DNA from: Planctomycetaceae bacterium
GTDB lineage: Bacteria > Planctomycetota > Planctomycetia > Pirellulales > Thermoguttaceae
Length of the DNA: 8,707 nt
Direction: 5' to 3'
Assembly (NCBI GenBank): GCA_031288955.1
Contig: JAITQJ010000287.1
Location: forward strand, 1-8,707
The position numbers and the translations under genes are program-made. The notes below the pieces were generated by a model. That model was not told the DNA's origin and did not search any database. It saw only the letters and a program-made list of their open reading frames with translations. This document shows, piece by piece, positions 1-5,351 of this stretch (position 1 is its first letter; every line of letters starts with the position of its first letter).

Positions 1-668
1 TCTTCCAGCGTCGGCAGACGCAGCCAGTATTTTGCATCATTTGCATCAACTGCCGTTTTACCGTCTGGCACATTGTAAATGGCGTGCGGAAACGCACCGT
101 AATGTCCGTACCGGTTATCGCGGACGGCTAACTCGGCGGGACTGAAAATACCGCTGTCGTTAACGTGCTGGTCATCGATAAGGCGGACGCGGCGAAACAA
201 CGTTGTACCCCGCATAAACCAGATAATTTCGGCTTGACTGCGTTCGATTACCTGCTCTTGCAGGAGTCCGCGAAAGGGAACTTTGATGTTAGGTTTTGTT
301 GTAAAGGCAATAATATCGTCCACATCACCAACGGTCTCATCATCTTCTTTGTACGGATTGCTAGCAGGGTCGCCGTCAATAATTTCGAGATAGCCGTCCA
401 TATCGGACACTTCCTCGCTGTTGATGATTTTTGCCGGCTTTTCTGCCAGCGATTTCGGAATGAGGGCGAGGTCTTGACGCAGAACCGCTGCCGTCTGTTC
501 CAGATTAGCGGATACCGTCAGGGCATTTCGCGTGTCCTGCATCGTTCCGGCAACGGAACGGAACATCTCGACAACGCCGAGCAGCAATATCAGGGATATT
601 GCCGTCGCAATCATCAATTCAATGAGAGTATAACCGGAACGCTGCATTGTTCGTATCCACTGCTCCAT
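1..668 (-). CDS. Prepilin-type N-terminal cleavage/methylation protein (minor pseudopilin, PilW/GspJ-like), C-terminus outside window
   Basis: An open frame runs on the minus strand from an ATG at 668-666 to the left edge (222 codons, no stop). The N-terminus contains RSGYTLIELMIATAIS, a type IV prepilin motif. Prepilin peptidase would cut after Gly12, leaving Tyr13 at +1 and Glu17 at the conserved +5 position, followed by a hydrophobic helix (about residues 18-33). The helix runs into an amphipathic stretch ending in AAVLRQDLALIP, and further on is IIWFMRGTTLFRRVRL, similar in style to the beta-sheet part of GspJ/PilW minor pseudopilins. In this family such proteins assemble at the inner membrane into a pilus or type II secretion pseudopilus. 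A second possible start is Met8 (647-645). AAGG lies only 2 nt before the first ATG, and a TATAAT lies at 680-675, so a transcript from it would start near the ATG. The pseudopilin class is firm; the subtype is inferred. Confidence 0.82.
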   Translation of the reverse strand, partial: MEQWIRTMQRSGYTLIELMIATAISLILLLGVVEMFRSVAGTMQDTRNALTVSANLEQTAAVLRQDLALIPKSLAEKPAKIINSEEVSDMDGYLEIIDGDPASNPYKEDDETVGDVDDIIAFTTKPNIKVPFRGLLQEQVIERSQAEIIWFMRGTTLFRRVRLIDDQHVNDSGIFSPAELAVRDNRYGHYGAFPHAIYNVPDGKTAVDANDAKYWLRLPTLE

Positions 669-713
669 AACCTTATTATACACTAAAAAAAGAAAATAAA
701 GACGGAGTCCGTT

Positions 714-793
714 TTTCGGCAGGTTGTTTTTCCGCTTCACGGCACCTTTTTTAACGTCTTTTTCGTTTTCGGCACGGTAATATCCTGCCGAAA
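714..793. repeat. Inverted-repeat cluster: TTTCGGCAGG with two possible partners
   Basis: TTTCGGCAGG at 714-723 is perfectly complementary to CCTGCCGAAA at 784-793 (10 bp, 60-nt loop). TTTCGGCA at 767-774 can instead pair with TGCCGAAA at 786-793 (8 bp, 11-nt loop), so the two pairings exclude each other. In the pilin direction this lies in the likely 5' leader and is followed by a short ACGG-ACT-CCGT hairpin and a T-rich run. The bases are plain to see; any regulatory role is inferred. TGCCGAAA-like words also occur elsewhere in the window (near 2773 and 2834), which weakens the case. Confidence 0.45.
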
Positions 794-878
794 CTCCCCT
801 ACAATCGTTAAAATCTTAATAATCATACCCATTTTACCTATTTTCTGTATTTTTTCATTCTTTTCTATATTGCGTATC

Positions 879-906
879 TTGACTATTTTTTTTTTTTTTG
901 TATAAT
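879..906 (+). promoter_or_regulatory. Sigma70-type promoter with T14 homopolymer spacer
   Basis: The -35 TTGACT (879-884) and the -10 TATAAT (901-906) are 16 bp apart and match consensus at 5/6 and 6/6. The spacer is A, then fourteen T, then G (885-900). Transcription would start near 913 and give a leader of about 180 nt before the ATG at 1091. A homopolymer in this position would change spacer length, and therefore promoter strength, by strand slippage. This resembles known phase-variable promoters such as porA of Neisseria, whose spacer carries a poly-G run. Confidence 0.75.
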
Positions 907-970
907 CCTCCTGAACCTTGTAGATTAACAAGTACGAATAACGCAATGTTTTCACTGTAAGGATACAACA

Positions 971-1024
971 ATGATGCATCGCATTGACGCTGTTCGGGCA
1001 AGTTATTTACAATTTTCACCATAA
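971..1024 (+). CDS. Putative 17-residue leader peptide (upstream ORF)
   Basis: ATGATG at 971 opens a short frame encoding MMHRIDAVRASYLQFSP and ending at TAA (1022-1024). AAGGA at 959-963 sits 7 nt upstream, the best SD in this leader and better than anything before the larger gene that follows. The frame lies about 58 nt downstream of the predicted transcription start. It is in the same reading frame as the secreted protein downstream, separated by the TAA. I recognise no family and see no run of one amino acid that would mark a classical attenuator peptide. Translation here could affect access to the downstream start, but the ORF could also be chance. Confidence 0.4.
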   Translation: MMHRIDAVRASYLQFSP

Positions 1025-1090
1025 ACTGAAGAATGCACGACAGGGGATAGGTTGAACCTGCGGCATACTTCCCAATCTCTTATAAAAAAT

Positions 1091-2062
1091 ATGAGAAAAG
1101 AACTGATTGCTGCTGCACTGATTTGTGCATCCCTTGCTGCCTTTACGTTAGACGTTTCGGCGGCAAAGCGTACCCCCGTTGCCGGTGTTACCCGGCAGGA
1201 AGACCCGCAGCCCGCCACACGGGCTACGTTAACCACCGATGCCAACCGGAAAATCCGTTGGGAACCGTGGGAATACCGAAGTGCCTTTTCGGCAAGCGTT
1301 CTGGAGCAAATTCAGAACAAAATCGACAAAGGCGAAATCAAACTGGGAACGGTCAGCATTGAAGAGAACGAATCTCTCATCACTGCCGTTCAGAAAGGTG
1401 CCGGAAACGGTATCAAGGTATTGCAGGATGCCCTTGAATCCGGCGAATTCGATGTTGATGCTCTTGCCAAAAATTTCAAACTCAAAGTTTGGACGTACCG
1501 GCACAACTACGGCGATAAGGGCTTGTATCAACTCTACGTCTCCGGCGTGTTCAAAGTCCACGTAGGCGATACGATTAAAAAATGCGTCTGCGAAAATGAA
1601 CTTCCTTTCCACGATATTCAGGCAATTCAGTACGAATTCGATGACCCTGACTATGCTAACGGCGGAACGAGTAAAATTGTTCCCGTCTATGCGGAAGTCG
1701 AACTTTATCGCGGTGCCGTCGTGTATGTCGATGCCAAGGGTGTCGTGCAAGTTGCCGGTAACGAAGGCGGTGTCGATGTTGGGTTCTTTGATGTCAATGA
1801 AGAAACCGGTAGAGCAGGTAAGTGGAATCAAGTCCCCGTGAATCCCGCCCCGTTTGCCGAATGGGAACTGGCGAGTGTGCTTCCGCGGGCTGCTTACGAC
1901 CCGGCTGCCGCAAAGGACAGACCGCCGTATTTCCACCCGGCTGACCGGTACATTCCCATTCCGCGCAAGGCTGGCGAAGCGAAGGTTCCGACGACTGACC
2001 CTTCTGCCGGAATGCAGTACGGCAAAAAAGTGAGGAAGTTCGGCTTCTTCTTCCACCGCTAG
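1091..2062 (+). CDS. Secreted protein of unknown family (323 aa)
   Basis: Residues 1-24 form a Sec signal peptide: MRKE, a hydrophobic core LIAAALICASLAAFTL, then DVSA before a likely cut (after Ala24). The mature part is polar and mixed alpha/beta by eye. It includes a WEPWEYRSAF segment (about 57-66), a Glu/Lys-rich region (70-130), the paired cysteines CVC (165-167), a Gly/Val/Asp-rich beta-like stretch (195-235), a Pro-rich part (250-300) and a basic/aromatic C-terminus ending KFGFFFHR. I recognise no known domain. Cys12 lies in the signal core but is preceded by Ile, so it is not a good lipobox. The start is uncertain: TTG at 1052 is in frame, adds 13 residues and follows AGGGGA, but ATG at 1091 gives the more normal signal peptide although it lacks an SD. 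Export to the periplasm or surface is likely; the function is unknown. Confidence 0.75.
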   Translation: MRKELIAAALICASLAAFTLDVSAAKRTPVAGVTRQEDPQPATRATLTTDANRKIRWEPWEYRSAFSASVLEQIQNKIDKGEIKLGTVSIEENESLITAVQKGAGNGIKVLQDALESGEFDVDALAKNFKLKVWTYRHNYGDKGLYQLYVSGVFKVHVGDTIKKCVCENELPFHDIQAIQYEFDDPDYANGGTSKIVPVYAEVELYRGAVVYVDAKGVVQVAGNEGGVDVGFFDVNEETGRAGKWNQVPVNPAPFAEWELASVLPRAAYDPAAAKDRPPYFHPADRYIPIPRKAGEAKVPTTDPSAGMQYGKKVRKFGFFFHR

Positions 2063-2124
2063 AATGTTGTGCCAAATGTTGTACCGTCTTTCACGGCGGT
2101 ACGCGGCTAAACGGTATGCGGACA

Positions 2125-2170
2125 AATTCCCATCCGGCGGCTTGATACCGCCGGGTGGGAGTTGCCTTTT
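2125..2170. terminator. GC-rich terminator hairpin between convergent genes
   Basis: CCCATCCGGCGG (2129-2140) pairs with CCGCCGGGTGGG (2148-2159) around a 7-nt loop, with one U-G wobble. The stem extends outward through AATT/AGTT to about 2125-2164. On the plus strand it is followed within a few bases by TTTT (2167-2170). It lies 62 nt after the stop of the secreted-protein gene, and the convergent CAP gene ends at 2169, so it may serve both strands; the minus-strand tail has only a short T run. A weaker hairpin, GTACCG (2081-2086) with CGGTAC (2097-2102), precedes it. Confidence 0.7.
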
Positions 2171-2699
2171 ACTGCTGTTGTTTCTGCTCTACTATTTGCT
2201 GTAGAAATCTTCTGCCGGAATACTCGGTCTCGTATTTTGCGGCACTTGCCGTTTTATACGTTTTGTACTCCGTTGTTTCCGGTATCACCGAGGAGGAGGC
2301 AGAGGCTGAAGCGGATGTTTCCAACTGAAACACCCAGTATGTGTCAACGACGGCAACGGCTGCCCGATTCCCTGCATTGCGGACTAACGCAGCCCGATGC
2401 GGTGAACTGTTTTGCCACATTCGGACGGCGGCATCTGCCGTTTCTGCTCCGCCGGCGCAACATTCCTGTACTTCATTGACTCTTGGCGAATGAAATACTT
2501 TGTGCTTTGCTGCCATTGCGGCGGCGTGCTGTAAAGCCGATGTGTAAGCGGCATCCGACCAACTGTAATTCCCGTTCAGGCGTTGGTTAATCAACGCCAG
2601 TGCTTCTCTGCCTGCCGCATCACTGGCGGAGGCAAGTGCCGCTCCCAATGCACAAGCACTGAAAGCCATTCCGAAAATCATCCGTTTTCCTAATCTCAT
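2169..2699 (-). CDS. Secreted CAP (SCP/CRISP/PR-1) domain protein, 176 aa
   Basis: The signal peptide is MRLGKRMIFGMAFSACALGAA plus a short tail, cut about residue 25 (ALASA-S). Residues 29-128 read as a small CAP domain: ALINQRLNG, a helix with HAAAMAAKH (58-66), VFHSP (68-72, His70), a Glu in the following segment (Glu76/Glu79), then a CC pair (80-81), the helix AVRMWQNSSPHRAAL (91-105; compare the family's W..S..HR.NL), and the closing strand AVAVVDTYWVFQL. Bacterial CAP proteins are secreted and mostly uncharacterised. The canonical GEN is replaced by a CCAGG segment, so the domain is divergent. The tail (130-176) is Ser/Ala-, Thr/Tyr- and finally Gln-rich, likely disordered. AAGGAG (2712-2707) lies 7 nt before the ATG and fixes the start. 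The gene has its own likely promoter in the 84-nt gap after deoC. Confidence 0.75.
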   Translation of the reverse strand: MRLGKRMIFGMAFSACALGAALASASDAAGREALALINQRLNGNYSWSDAAYTSALQHAAAMAAKHKVFHSPRVNEVQECCAGGAETADAAVRMWQNSSPHRAALVRNAGNRAAVAVVDTYWVFQLETSASASASSSVIPETTEYKTYKTASAAKYETEYSGRRFLQQIVEQKQQQ

Positions 2700-2731
2700 C
2701 GCAACTCTCCTTATGTTGAATTGACAGTACC

Positions 2732-2760
2732 ATTCTACAACCGGAGCGGACTTTTGTCCA
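2732..2760 (-). promoter_or_regulatory. Promoter for the CAP-domain gene
   Basis: Read on the minus strand, TGGACA (2760-2755) and TAGAAT (2737-2732) are separated by 17 bp, each matching consensus at 5/6. Initiation would be near 2725, leaving about 25 nt of leader that contains the AAGGAG ribosome site. The gene could thus be transcribed apart from deoC. The element GGACTTTTGTCC (2749-2760) is also a short palindrome overlapping the -35. Confidence 0.55.
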
Positions 2761-2783
2761 TTCGTACATCTGCCGAAACGGAA

Positions 2784-3455
2784 CTATTCAACTTCAGGAC
2801 TTGCCAAAATGTTTTCGACGGTTTTTGAACCGATGCCGAAACGTTCAGCACCGGCTTCATACAGTTGCAAAAGCGTTTCCAAGTCCCGAATTCCTCCGGC
2901 GGCTTTCACCTTTGCTGCATTGCCGACCGTCTGCTTCATCAACTGCACCTGCCGTAATGCCGTTGCTCCTGCCGCCCAGCCCGTTCCCGTCTTGACCCAA
3001 GATGCTCCCGCACGCACCGCCGCTTCCGATGCCGACTTAATCTGGTCATCTGATAAATAATGACATTCCAGAATCACTTTAAGCGGTATCGAACCAATCG
3101 CCTCTTTCACCGCCTTAATATCGTCTTCAACTTCCTGCGTCAGTGCTGAAAGCATTTTGCCGACATTCATCACCATATCGATTTCACCGCAGCCGAGTTT
3201 TACAAGTTCTTTCGCTTGAAAAGCCTTTGCCGCTGTTGTATCACCGCCGCTTGGAAAACCGGTAACGCCGCCGGTCAGGACATCAGAACCGTCAAGCAAT
3301 TCCCGCAGTTGTTCCGTGAACGCCGGCAGCGCAAACGCCGCAGCACAATGATATTGCCGGGCAACAGCCGCCGTTTTTTGTACATCGGCAAGAGCGGACT
3401 CGCCGCGCACCGCACTAACATCAATCATTGACGCAAGGAATTGCTTATTCATCAT
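2784..3455 (-). CDS. deoC: Deoxyribose-phosphate aldolase
   Basis: This enzyme cleaves 2-deoxy-D-ribose 5-phosphate to glyceraldehyde 3-phosphate and acetaldehyde, a cytosolic class I (Schiff-base) aldolase step in deoxynucleoside catabolism. At 223 aa it is normal bacterial length for a single TIM-barrel domain. Visible motifs are TGGVTGFPSG (61-70), GEIDMVMNVG (90-99, with the proton-relay Asp93), LKVILECH (125-132, Lys126), VKTGTGW (154-160, with Lys155 as the Schiff-base lysine) and VKAAGGIR (183-190, with Lys184 the second active-site lysine). The N-terminal segment is MIDVSAVRGES rather than the common IDHTLLKP, so it belongs to a divergent subgroup, but the catalytic set is complete. 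ATGATG at 3455-3450 gives two adjacent starts; AGGGG directly precedes the first and is 3 nt before the second. It lies 49 nt after the glycosyltransferase stop. Confidence 0.93.
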   Translation of the reverse strand: MMNKQFLASMIDVSAVRGESALADVQKTAAVARQYHCAAAFALPAFTEQLRELLDGSDVLTGGVTGFPSGGDTTAAKAFQAKELVKLGCGEIDMVMNVGKMLSALTQEVEDDIKAVKEAIGSIPLKVILECHYLSDDQIKSASEAAVRAGASWVKTGTGWAAGATALRQVQLMKQTVGNAAKVKAAGGIRDLETLLQLYEAGAERFGIGSKTVENILASPEVE

Positions 3456-3461
3456 CCCCTA

Positions 3462-3490
3462 ATTATCAACTATCAGGGACAAATTATCAA
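3462..3490 (-). promoter_or_regulatory. Candidate deoC promoter built on a direct repeat
   Basis: The 10-mer GTTGATAATT (minus strand) occurs twice, at 3491-3482 and 3470-3461, exactly 21 bp apart. TTGATA in the upstream copy (3490-3485) and GATAAT in the downstream copy (3467-3462) form a -35/-10 pair with a 17-bp spacer, each 5/6 to consensus. The start point would fall near 3455, at the first deoC ATG, giving a leaderless or nearly leaderless mRNA. Alternatively the repeat could be an operator on one face of the helix (two turns). Confidence 0.45.
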
Positions 3491-3504
3491 CCCGCACCGC
3501 CCCA

Positions 3505-4698
3505 TTATCCCTGCCGGACGACAAGCCTCGCCATTAGGTTACCGATGCTCTTTTTTAGAAACATTCGTACCGGCAAAGTTTTCAGAAACACTTGTACCCG
3601 TAAAGGCAGCATCTTGCTATGATACAACTCTTTGTCCGCTGCCGTTATTTGCCTTGATATGTCACGCAAAAAAGCCATCCGGTCATCTTTTTTGCATACA
3701 TAATATGCAGCGTAAAAGTCAATCAGTTTCAGATAACTCGGCAAACATTCCGCCGCAACTGTACTGTACGGCGAAAGAGCAAGGTACTTAAAATACAGCG
3801 GCGACAAACGACCCAGCCACAGGGTTTCAATCCAAGGTTTGTTTCCGCTTGGGTAGTGAAAAATGACCGGTTTCCCTACCTTTGACATACGGTATCTCGA
3901 CAGGAAAAACAACATTCCCTGAATACCCTGATATATTACCAGATAATTGTAACGAATATCTAATATTTTGATTTGCCCCTGAAAACAAGCGTTCAGTGCA
4001 TCCTGGTCGGCATATCTATTGACGGCAGCGTTATCTTTAGACCATCGCTTTAAGTCCCGGACGGCTTGTGTCTCCCGCCATTTTTTCAGGTTCATCATCA
4101 GCACACCGGAGTTGATATAACGCTCTTCTTTACGCAGCCCGATGTTTTTCCGTGCTAGTGATTTCGTATCCAGATAATGGTCAGTTACAGCAGCACAATA
4201 ACAATCGCCGATGTCGGCGGCGAACAATTCGGCAAGGGAACCGTTGCAGACAATATCGCTGTCCAGATAAAGTGCCGTATCAAGATGCGGAAATAGTTCG
4301 GGTATCAGCCAGCGATAATATGCTTGTACCGAAAGGGTGCAGTAAGCGGTTCTTACGGGCAAATCAGCAAATGGCGTATCATCAACGGGTACGAATTCAA
4401 CGGCGGCGTTGGGATATTTCTGCGGCAGCGAGAGAATTTTGTCGGTATCTTTACCGGTTTTGTCGGGGGTTAAGATATGAAAAGCAAACTTGAGGTCTTT
4501 GTTATTTTCGAGAATGGAGACGATAGTAACGCAGGTGTGCTGATAATATCCGGGGTTGGCGGCAAAACAGACGTTGAGTGTGTCAAGTTGGGAAGGCTGG
4601 ATAAACGAGGGAGGGGTAGATGTCATTGAAAGATTTGGGGCGTTTTCCGTATGGTAACGTTTTGGGCGTGCGCGGTCAAGAGCAGGAGAAAATGTCAT
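3505..4698 (-). CDS. Family 8 glycosyltransferase (LgtC/galactosyltransferase type)
   Basis: This is a GT-A fold retaining glycosyltransferase that probably transfers a hexose from a nucleotide sugar onto surface glycan. Similarity starts at LNVCFAANPGYYQHTCVTIVSIL (about 41-63), the nucleotide-binding first strand. The metal-binding DxD is in ALYLDSDIVCNGSL (Asp146-Ser-Asp148). It is followed by YINSGVLMMNLKKW (194-207), YADQDALN (229-236) and HYPSGNKPW (281-289), where His281 would be the third metal ligand. The last 100 residues are basic and aromatic, as in membrane-associated GT8 tails. At 397 aa it is longer than the catalytic core. The first 24 residues look unlike the family, so Met25 (4626) is a credible alternative start; neither start has a clear SD. 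The sugar and acceptor cannot be read from sequence. It is the first gene of the minus-strand set with deoC and CAP, with no functional link obvious. Confidence 0.88.
   Translation of the reverse strand: MTFSPALDRARPKRYHTENAPNLSMTSTPPSFIQPSQLDTLNVCFAANPGYYQHTCVTIVSILENNKDLKFAFHILTPDKTGKDTDKILSLPQKYPNAAVEFVPVDDTPFADLPVRTAYCTLSVQAYYRWLIPELFPHLDTALYLDSDIVCNGSLAELFAADIGDCYCAAVTDHYLDTKSLARKNIGLRKEERYINSGVLMMNLKKWRETQAVRDLKRWSKDNAAVNRYADQDALNACFQGQIKILDIRYNYLVIYQGIQGMLFFLSRYRMSKVGKPVIFHYPSGNKPWIETLWLGRLSPLYFKYLALSPYSTVAAECLPSYLKLIDFYAAYYVCKKDDRMAFLRDISRQITAADKELYHSKMLPLRVQVFLKTLPVRMFLKKSIGNLMARLVVRQG
4626..4655 (+). promoter_or_regulatory. Weak candidate promoter upstream of the orphan terminator
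   Basis: TTGAAA (4626-4631) and TATGGT (4650-4655) are 18 bp apart, inside the 5' end of the divergent glycosyltransferase gene. If real, its transcript would run through the terminator at 4707-4729 before reaching the gene at 4791. The -10 is only 4/6 to consensus. Confidence 0.25.
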
Positions 4699-4706
4699 CA
4701 GAGTTG

Positions 4707-4729
4707 CCGCCGTAAGACGGCGGTTTTTT
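4707..4729 (+). terminator. Intrinsic terminator upstream of the priA-group genes (attenuator or insulator)
   Basis: CCGCCGT (4707-4713) and ACGGCGG (4717-4723) form a perfect 7-bp stem with loop AAG, directly followed by TTTTTT (4724-4729). This is a textbook plus-strand intrinsic terminator. No plus-strand gene ends here: the preceding plus-strand gene stops at 2062 and has its own hairpin. It lies 61 nt before the next plus-strand ATG. A second CGGCGG at 4745-4750 could pair with the same left arm. Confidence 0.7.
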
Positions 4730-4733
4730 CCTC

Positions 4734-4762
4734 TTGCGTTCGTTCGGCGGAATCGTTATCCT
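4734..4762 (+). promoter_or_regulatory. Alternative weak promoter between terminator and gene
   Basis: TTGCGT (4734-4739) and TATCCT (4757-4762) are 17 bp apart, each 4/6 to consensus. Initiation near 4769 would leave a short leader holding the SD at 4777. If this is the true promoter, the terminator upstream acts as an insulator instead of an attenuator. Confidence 0.25.
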
Positions 4763-4776
4763 GCGTACCGTTATTC

Positions 4777-4782
4777 AAGGAG
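4777..4782 (+). promoter_or_regulatory. Ribosome binding site that fixes the start at 4791
   Basis: AAGGAG lies 8 nt before ATG 4791. The frame is open further upstream to 4734, but that start has no SD and overlaps the T-tract region, so 4791 is preferred. Confidence 0.85.
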
Positions 4783-4790
4783 ACAAAACA

Positions 4791-5351
4791 ATGCTTGCTT
4801 CGGCATCACACATCAATAACTATCCCAACGTATTCGGTATTCAGAAAAATCTGTCTGTCGAACAACTCGCTAAAACACTGCCTGCCGATACCAAAGCAGC
4901 ACTGCCGACCGATGCGCTGTCGATTTCTACGCCCGGAAATATGATGCAGCAACTTCTAAATCTTGAATCGCAAGGTTCCTCCGGTTCTTCTGCCGACAAT
5001 GCCGAACTCGATATGACCGGTTTAGCACAACTTAAAGAACACGGCGAGATGCTCTCGGCGATGCTCAAAATGAAGATGCAGAACTTCGAGAGCAAACTGG
5101 TGTCATCAATGCGCGGCGGCAATGCTTCACCGCAGGCAGAAACGACCCCGCAGGAAAGCGGCGGCGGTATGCCGCTGCTCAACGATTTGCCGAACAAGGA
5201 ATCCCTTGAATCGCTGATGAAAAAAGACAGTCCGATGCAAAACGAATATCAAAGTATGGCGAATATTGCCGAGATGTTACAATTACTACAGGTACAGGCA
5301 CCGCCTGCCGCAGGCGTTGCCGCAAAATATGCTCAACAGGCACAGAAATAA
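4791..5351 (+). CDS. Unknown Met/Gln/Ser-rich protein coupled to priA (186 aa)
   Basis: I do not recognise this protein. It has no signal peptide and no transmembrane stretch, so it is probably cytoplasmic. By eye it alternates helical segments with low-complexity linkers: an N-terminal segment with NVFGIQKNLSVEQLAKTL, a Met-rich helical stretch (about 75-105, with LKEHGEMLSAMLKMKMQNFESK), a Gly/Ser/Pro/Gln linker (108-130), then two more helical parts (ESLESLMKK, MANIAEMLQLLQVQ) and an Ala/Gln-rich end. The stop TAA overlaps the priA ATG (TAATG), so translation is coupled and the pair is surely co-transcribed. It might be a partner or regulator in the priA operon, or simply share a promoter; no motif of a known primosome component (PriB, PriC, DnaT) is seen. 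Confidence 0.7.
   Translation: MLASASHINNYPNVFGIQKNLSVEQLAKTLPADTKAALPTDALSISTPGNMMQQLLNLESQGSSGSSADNAELDMTGLAQLKEHGEMLSAMLKMKMQNFESKLVSSMRGGNASPQAETTPQESGGGMPLLNDLPNKESLESLMKKDSPMQNEYQSMANIAEMLQLLQVQAPPAAGVAAKYAQQAQK

Larger units (their letters stand above)
669..1090. other. AT-rich divergent intergenic region between pilin gene and secreted-protein gene
   Basis: This 422-base stretch has no convincing long gene. The open frames on the minus strand here are A-rich translations (Lys/Ile rich) with no family resemblance and I treat them as chance. It holds an inverted-repeat cluster near the pilin gene (714-793), a strongly AT-rich tract (about 820-905), a sigma70-type promoter (879-906), a small 5' stem-loop (917-932, CTTGT/ACAAG) and a leader ORF (971-1024). 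The two flanking genes are divergent, so this region should carry both promoters. I found no convincing -35/-10 pair for the pilin gene. Confidence 0.7.

Noticed and set aside
165..686. Open frame of 173 aa on the plus strand at the left end
   Set aside because: It is antisense to the prepilin gene, has no family resemblance and no SD; the minus strand carries the recognisable motif.
737..979. Lys/Ile-rich 80-aa open frame on the minus strand
   Set aside because: Its composition follows the A-rich tract and the T14 promoter spacer; no motif or good start.
1091..1130. Lipoprotein signal (Cys12 in the hydrophobic core)
   Set aside because: The residue before Cys is Ile rather than Gly/Ala/Ser, and an ordinary signal peptidase site follows at DVSA.
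1229..2125. Long 298-aa open frame antisense to the secreted protein
   Set aside because: The plus-strand frame has a signal peptide, promoter and terminator; the antisense frame has none and reads across the terminator.
2784..3455. DeoC as part of a planctomycete-type bacterial microcompartment locus
   Set aside because: No shell protein, fuculose/rhamnulose aldolase or dehydrogenase genes are nearby; the neighbours are a glycosyltransferase and a CAP protein.
4841..5197. Ser/Cys-rich 118-aa frame antisense to the priA-coupled gene
   Set aside because: It is a shadow: the plus-strand gene has a strong SD and one-base coupling to priA.
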